Below, in pieces: positions 60,950 through 64,000 of a stretch of 64,000 nt of DNA. The notes beneath the pieces were generated by a model. That model saw nothing but the letters and a program-made list of their open reading frames with translations, did not search any database and had not been told where the DNA came from. Where the stretch lies: NCBI GenBank assembly GCA_937927335.1, contig CALBDU010000087.1, positions 20,403 to 84,402 of the forward strand, given 5' to 3'. This stretch comes from an uncultured Clostridium sp. GTDB lineage: Bacteria; Bacillota; Clostridia; Clostridiales; Clostridiaceae. Positions within the stretch are counted from its first letter, which is position 1. Each line of letters starts with the position of its first letter. Position numbers and translations under genes: made by a program.

Positions 60950-62098
60950 GTGAAAAGATTCCTTATTTTTATTATTACAATACTCTTTGCTTCTGCTGCA
61001 GCCTCCTGCTCAGGTTCGAAGCTTACATTAAATGGTGATATACAAAATAATATAATCTCTGCCAACAGTACTGTTTCAGGAAAAATTATAAAACTGAACA
61101 AGCAACAAGGTGAAACAGTTAAAAAAGGAGAAATAATTGCAGTTATAGATAATACAAATCAGAAATATGCAGTTGACCAGCTGAAGGCAATGCTGGAAAT
61201 GAAAAAAGCAAAGCTTGAGGAGCTGCAGGCAGGAACCAGACCTGAACAAATAGAACAGGCACAGGCGCAGGTCCGTGCAGCAAAGGCTCAATTGGAGCTG
61301 CTGCAATCTGGCAGCCGGGATGAGCAGATTGCCCAGGCAGAAAATAATGTGTCCATTGCCCAGGAAACAATAAGTAATTCCCAATCCTCTTATGATTACA
61401 TAAGTACACAGTACAACAACGCACAGGTTTTATATAATAATGGTTATATGTCAAAGCTCGATCTGGATTCTTCAAAAAATAAGCTGGATTCAGCTGCTAG
61501 CCAGCTGGCCACTGCAAAATACCAGCTTGCTAATGCAAAGCAGCAGCTTAACCTGTTAAAGAACGGCTCAACTACGGAATCCATCAATGCTGCAAAGGCT
61601 AATTATGATGCAGCAAATGCGCAGCTTAAGCTCCTTCAGAACGGTTCCACAAAACAGACTCTGGCAGCTGCCAAGGCAGATATGGACCAGACCGCAGCCC
61701 AGCTGAATCAGGCTCAGTACAATCTGGATAGCTGCAATATCACTGCACTGGCAGATGGAATAATAATCAGTAAAAACTTTGAGCTTGGAGATATTGTGAA
61801 TGTAGGGAGCAATATAGCGGATATAGCTATTTCAAATGATGTCTATGTGCTTTGCTATATTCCTGAAAAGTATCTGGGAAAAATATATTACAACCAGCCA
61901 TTGTCTGTCACCACAGACTTAGGCACACAAACAGGTAAGTTAAGCTACATAGCACTTAAAAGTGAATATACCCCTAAGGACAAGCAATCCACCAGTGACG
62001 GAGGCAGTGCTGCTGTTAAAATAAAGGTTTCTATCAACGATGAAGGCGGAAAGCTTAAATCTGGCATGACCGCCAAGGTTACCGTACCGCTAAAATAA
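60950..62098 (+). CDS. HlyD-family periplasmic adaptor lipoprotein
   Basis: The 382-residue protein begins with a lipoprotein signal (lipobox ASAAASC), then a biotin-lipoyl-like segment (ISANSTVSGKIIKLNKQQGETVKKGEIIAVIDN), a long coiled-coil hairpin with repeated LKNGSTTES/LQNGSTKQT motifs (about 80-240) and a beta-barrel HlyD_3 region (NVGSNIADIA to VKIKVSINDEGG). It connects the ABC-2 exporter to the outside. GTG 60950 follows GGGGGTGAT. Confidence 0.85.
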   Translation: MKRFLIFIITILFASAAASCSGSKLTLNGDIQNNIISANSTVSGKIIKLNKQQGETVKKGEIIAVIDNTNQKYAVDQLKAMLEMKKAKLEELQAGTRPEQIEQAQAQVRAAKAQLELLQSGSRDEQIAQAENNVSIAQETISNSQSSYDYISTQYNNAQVLYNNGYMSKLDLDSSKNKLDSAASQLATAKYQLANAKQQLNLLKNGSTTESINAAKANYDAANAQLKLLQNGSTKQTLAAAKADMDQTAAQLNQAQYNLDSCNITALADGIIISKNFELGDIVNVGSNIADIAISNDVYVLCYIPEKYLGKIYYNQPLSVTTDLGTQTGKLSYIALKSEYTPKDKQSTSDGGSAAVKIKVSINDEGGKLKSGMTAKVTVPLK

Positions 62099-62120
62099 AA
62101 AAGGCACACAAGCCTTTTTA
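62098..62120 (+). terminator. Terminator after the HlyD gene
   Basis: AAAAGGC and GCCTTTT form a stem followed by Ts, immediately after the stop. Confidence 0.75.
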
Positions 62121-62224
62121 TTTTTATCCAGGAATTGTTTGATTATTGAAATGTGCTATGGTACAATTTAAAAACAAAAGTCGGTTCCAATAAAACCGAT
62201 GTTTAATGTGAAAGGAGATTTGTC

Positions 62225-62551
62225 ATGCTGGAAAAAACCTATAAATACTCAATTACCAATGAAAAAGTTATTGAAAAAATTGTAGAAGACGAACATGCTG
62301 TAATAGCCCATGTAATTCTTCCCATGGGAGACTCACTTCCGGAGCATTATTCAAATTCCAATACATATATGATTATTTTAAAAGGTGAAGCAACAGTAAA
62401 GCTGGAGGATGAAGCTCCAAACACCTATACTGCAGGAGATATCGCAAATATTGGTTATAATTTAAAAATGAATATAAAAAATTCAGGCTCCGGCAATTTG
62501 GAACTTTTTATGGTTAAGGCACCCGGTCCGGATAGTTATTTGAAAAAGTAA
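62225..62551 (+). CDS. Cupin-domain protein
   Basis: A 108-residue single cupin (MGDSLPEHYSNSNTYMIILKGEATVKLEDEAPNTYTAGDIANIGYN). The usual HxH metal motif is partly lost (one His in PEHYSNS), so metal binding is uncertain. Function unknown. ATG 62225 follows AAAGGAG. Its 3' end overlaps the convergent gene by 16 bases. Confidence 0.7.
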   Translation: MLEKTYKYSITNEKVIEKIVEDEHAVIAHVILPMGDSLPEHYSNSNTYMIILKGEATVKLEDEAPNTYTAGDIANIGYNLKMNIKNSGSGNLELFMVKAPGPDSYLKK

Positions 62552-62796
62552 CTGATACCCTGGAGTAGAGTAGCCAGACCCACCACCACAGGCAAAAATC
62601 CGAAAATTGTTCGTTCCTTGTATTTGATCAAAGCTGCAATGCCCATAAGAAAACCTATGGCATCTAATGAGTATATAATGAAGGTTATCTTTGGAGAAGC
62701 GTGCACAATACCTATCCACATGAAAATAAGGAAGGCAACACTGCAGCCTGTGGCATCAATAGCTAGTTTGGTAGTTGGATATAACCCTAATTTCAT
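62536..62796 (-). CDS. Small membrane protein, unknown function
   Basis: An ~86-residue protein with two or three membrane helices (ATGCSVAFLIFMWIGIVHA, ITFIIYSLDAIGFLMGIAALI, IFGFLPVVVGLATLLQGI). No family recognised. ATG 62796 follows GGAG nine bases away. Overlaps the cupin gene tail to tail by 16 bp. Confidence 0.5.
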   Translation of the reverse strand: MKLGLYPTTKLAIDATGCSVAFLIFMWIGIVHASPKITFIIYSLDAIGFLMGIAALIKYKERTIFGFLPVVVGLATLLQGISYFFK

Positions 62797-62945
62797 ACCA
62801 ATCAACTCCATCAATTATTAGGATAATTATAGCATAACCATATATACCCATAAATATAAATTTAGATTGACACTATATATTTCATGATGCATAATATTTA
62901 TAACAACTTAATATCCAACAGTTAAAAATGTGAGGAGTGATTTTT

Positions 62946-63281
62946 ATGCCAAGAGTATTTCCTAACAACAAATATTGGTTGAGAGGCGGCCATATGAATC
63001 AGAAACGACACATTGACATGACCGAAGAAGAAAAAGCTCGTGTTGCTAAATGTACCGGCAAAAAAGCTGGACATGTCTGCAAAAATCCTCTTTTCAGATG
63101 TACTGAATGCGGCAACTATGGCTGTGCACAAGAGACCTTGGATGTTTGTACCGATCAAGGCTTTAAAAATGATAAATGCCTTCACTGCGGAGCTACCGGC
63201 ACCCGCATGCCTATAATGGAAAAGGAACTGGCTGAATTCGTTGAGAAATTTCAGGCCGAGGTTCCTATAGTAGAAGATTAG
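62946..63281 (+). CDS. Cysteine-rich small protein, unknown function
   Basis: A 111-residue protein with seven Cys: CTGKKAGHVC, CTECGNYGCAQETLDVC and CLHCGATG, likely two or more zinc ribbons. No family recognised, although similar proteins occur widely in clostridia. ATG 62946 follows GAGGAG. A terminator (GCGGCAC/GTGCCGC) follows. Confidence 0.65.
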   Translation: MPRVFPNNKYWLRGGHMNQKRHIDMTEEEKARVAKCTGKKAGHVCKNPLFRCTECGNYGCAQETLDVCTDQGFKNDKCLHCGATGTRMPIMEKELAEFVEKFQAEVPIVED

Positions 63282-63285
63282 CAAA

Positions 63286-63312
63286 GCGGCACTATGTGCC
63301 GCTTATATTTTT
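63286..63312 (+). terminator. Terminator after the Cys-rich gene
   Basis: AAGCGGCAC and GTGCCGCTT form a perfect 9-bp stem followed by a T-rich tail. Confidence 0.75.
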
Positions 63313-63334
63313 GTCAAAATCCTCACTGCCCGGA

Positions 63335-63772
63335 TCAGCTTATTTTCCCCTTTATAACTCTTATGAATTTAAAGTTTTCAAGGTGTCCCAATAGCTCTAC
63401 CTCCTTGAAATTCCTTATAAATCCCCTGTCCCTGGCTCTAATAAGAGTGGAAATATCCTCCGGCCCATAGCCCGTTATTTTACATGCTGTCAAATCCAAG
63501 GCCGCAGCATTGGTGGAAGCCATGATTCTTGAGGTTTTTACAAGCTTGCCTATAGCTGAGGGGCCTCCATCAAGACAAGCTTTCCACCTCAGCCGGAATT
63601 CTAAGATCCATCCTTTTTGCATTTACCTCAGTGTCATTCTGAAAAGGGTTTTCCTTAAGATAAGATATTGCTAAAGTGTACCCTTTTTTTTAAGGATTTT
63701 CACAAGACTTCTGCCTATACCTGTATCAAAGCCCGCAATAATAATAAGCCTGTCAGCTTTTTTATCCATCAT
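63335..63772 (-). pseudogene. Chimeric pseudogene: frameshifted SDR fragment joined to a DUF362 C-terminal fragment
   Basis: From ATG 63772 (GGGGGTG upstream) the sequence encodes KKADRLIIIAGFDTGIG, a short-chain dehydrogenase N terminus. A frame change at an A8 run near 63695 ends the frame; adding one A restores YTLAISYLKENPFQND and MDLRIPAEVESLS, which is SDR-like. Shortly after, at about 63575, a different frame continues with LDGGPSAIGKLVKTSRIMAST and ALDLTACKITGYGPEDISTL, which match the C-terminal part of DUF362 Fe-S proteins, to the stop at 63335. Neither partner is complete. It looks like a deletion fusion of two former genes. The 63580-63335 part could still be translated from ATG 63622. 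Confidence 0.6.
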
Positions 63773-63832
63773 AAGCACCCCCTATTTTTTAAAGGCTTTA
63801 TCACAACTAAGAGTTGGACTTCACTGATTTTT

Positions 63833-63853
63833 AAACAGGTAAATGTCCTGTTT
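63833..63853. repeat. AAACAGG/CCTGTTT hairpin
   Basis: A perfect 7-bp inverted repeat with a 7-nt spacer in the 228 bases after the pseudogene, where I see no gene. Confidence 0.5.
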
Positions 63854-63901
63854 GTTAGGATTAATGGAAGGCTCTGTAATACCTTCCTGCTCACACCATA
63901 G

Positions 63902-64000
63902 AGCAAAATTTTAAGTAGTGTTGATTTTTGGGTTTTCCAAATTAAGTCCGTATAATGGTGTAAATTAGATAAGCAAAAAAAAGAGAACATGCTTCTTCGT
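63902..64000 (+). mobile_element. Probable left end of an IS256-family element, continuing beyond the window
   Basis: AAGTCCGTATAATGGTGTAAA (first 20 bases AAGTCCGTATAATGGTGTAA, 63945-63964) closely matches my recollection of the IS256-type terminal sequence, and holds a TATAAT that could start a rightward transposase transcript. The bases before it (GCAAAATTTTAAGTAGTGT, 63903-63921) match the left end of the 138-bp element at 2862. The transposase itself would lie outside the window. Confidence 0.45.

Noticed and set aside
63769..63990. Small minus-strand open frame at the right edge
   Set aside because: No start signal or domain; it overlaps the probable IS end.

Overview
The window is a low-GC chromosomal segment from a spore-forming anaerobic Firmicute, most likely a Clostridium-like member of the Clostridia. 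Supporting signs are an alpha/beta-type small acid-soluble spore protein, a CotF-like coat protein, the [FeFe]-hydrogenase maturase HydG, a UGA-containing HesB-like selenoprotein, T-box and S-box (SAM-I) leaders, strong GGAGG-type ribosome binding sites and Gram-positive lipoproteins. No rRNA, tRNA or CRISPR array was seen. The species cannot be named from the sequence alone.

Layout. 0-5 kb: SASP, RecJ-type exonuclease, XRE regulator, a 138-bp palindromic element, a cell-wall amidase lipoprotein and a coat protein. 4.6-9 kb: a cell-surface protein with W-rich wall-binding repeats and Ig-like domains, then an ECF sigma/RsgI-like anti-sigma pair. The sigma operon and the surface-protein gene share an upstream bipartite motif with identical 12-nt spacing. 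9.2-11.8 kb: ApbE flavin transferase translationally coupled to a polyferredoxin with two FMN-binding domains. 11.9-16.2 kb: a potassium module of a KdpD-like kinase lacking the usual N-terminal domains, KdpE and a KimA-like transporter. 16.3-27 kb: mostly minus-strand housekeeping and accessory genes (MBL hydrolase, Tag, GGDEF, AEC transporter, HAD phosphatase, fluoride channel CrcB, acyltransferase, DUF815 ATPase, AraC).

27-44 kb: an MFS exporter; homoserine dehydrogenase behind two tandem T-boxes with a threonine-type specifier; a secreted four-repeat protein; a nitrate/sulfonate/taurine-type ABC importer with a BFD-like [2Fe-2S] protein; metA behind a SAM-I riboswitch (the residues predict acetyl-CoA use); the FetAB iron exporter; and a quinone/NADH set (UbiA prenyltransferase, polyprenyl diphosphate synthase, NDH-2 fused to a DoxX-like membrane domain). 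Together with the ApbE/FMN-binding pair, this set recalls flavin-based extracellular electron transfer, though key partners are not in the window.

44-64 kb: RidA; a mechanosensitive-channel-like protein; a TM1266-like regulator plus hydG behind a ~200-nt leader that ends in an intrinsic terminator (possible undescribed attenuator); an ArsR/ArsP/thioredoxin unit; a two-component system divergent from a small secreted protein; the HesB-like selenoprotein; a LysR/YeiH pair; a PadR operon divergent from an ABC-2/HlyD efflux operon, with clear dyads between them; and, at the right edge, a chimeric SDR/DUF362 pseudogene and what looks like the end of an IS256-family element. A 29-bp sequence recurs three times between 37 and 48.4 kb.
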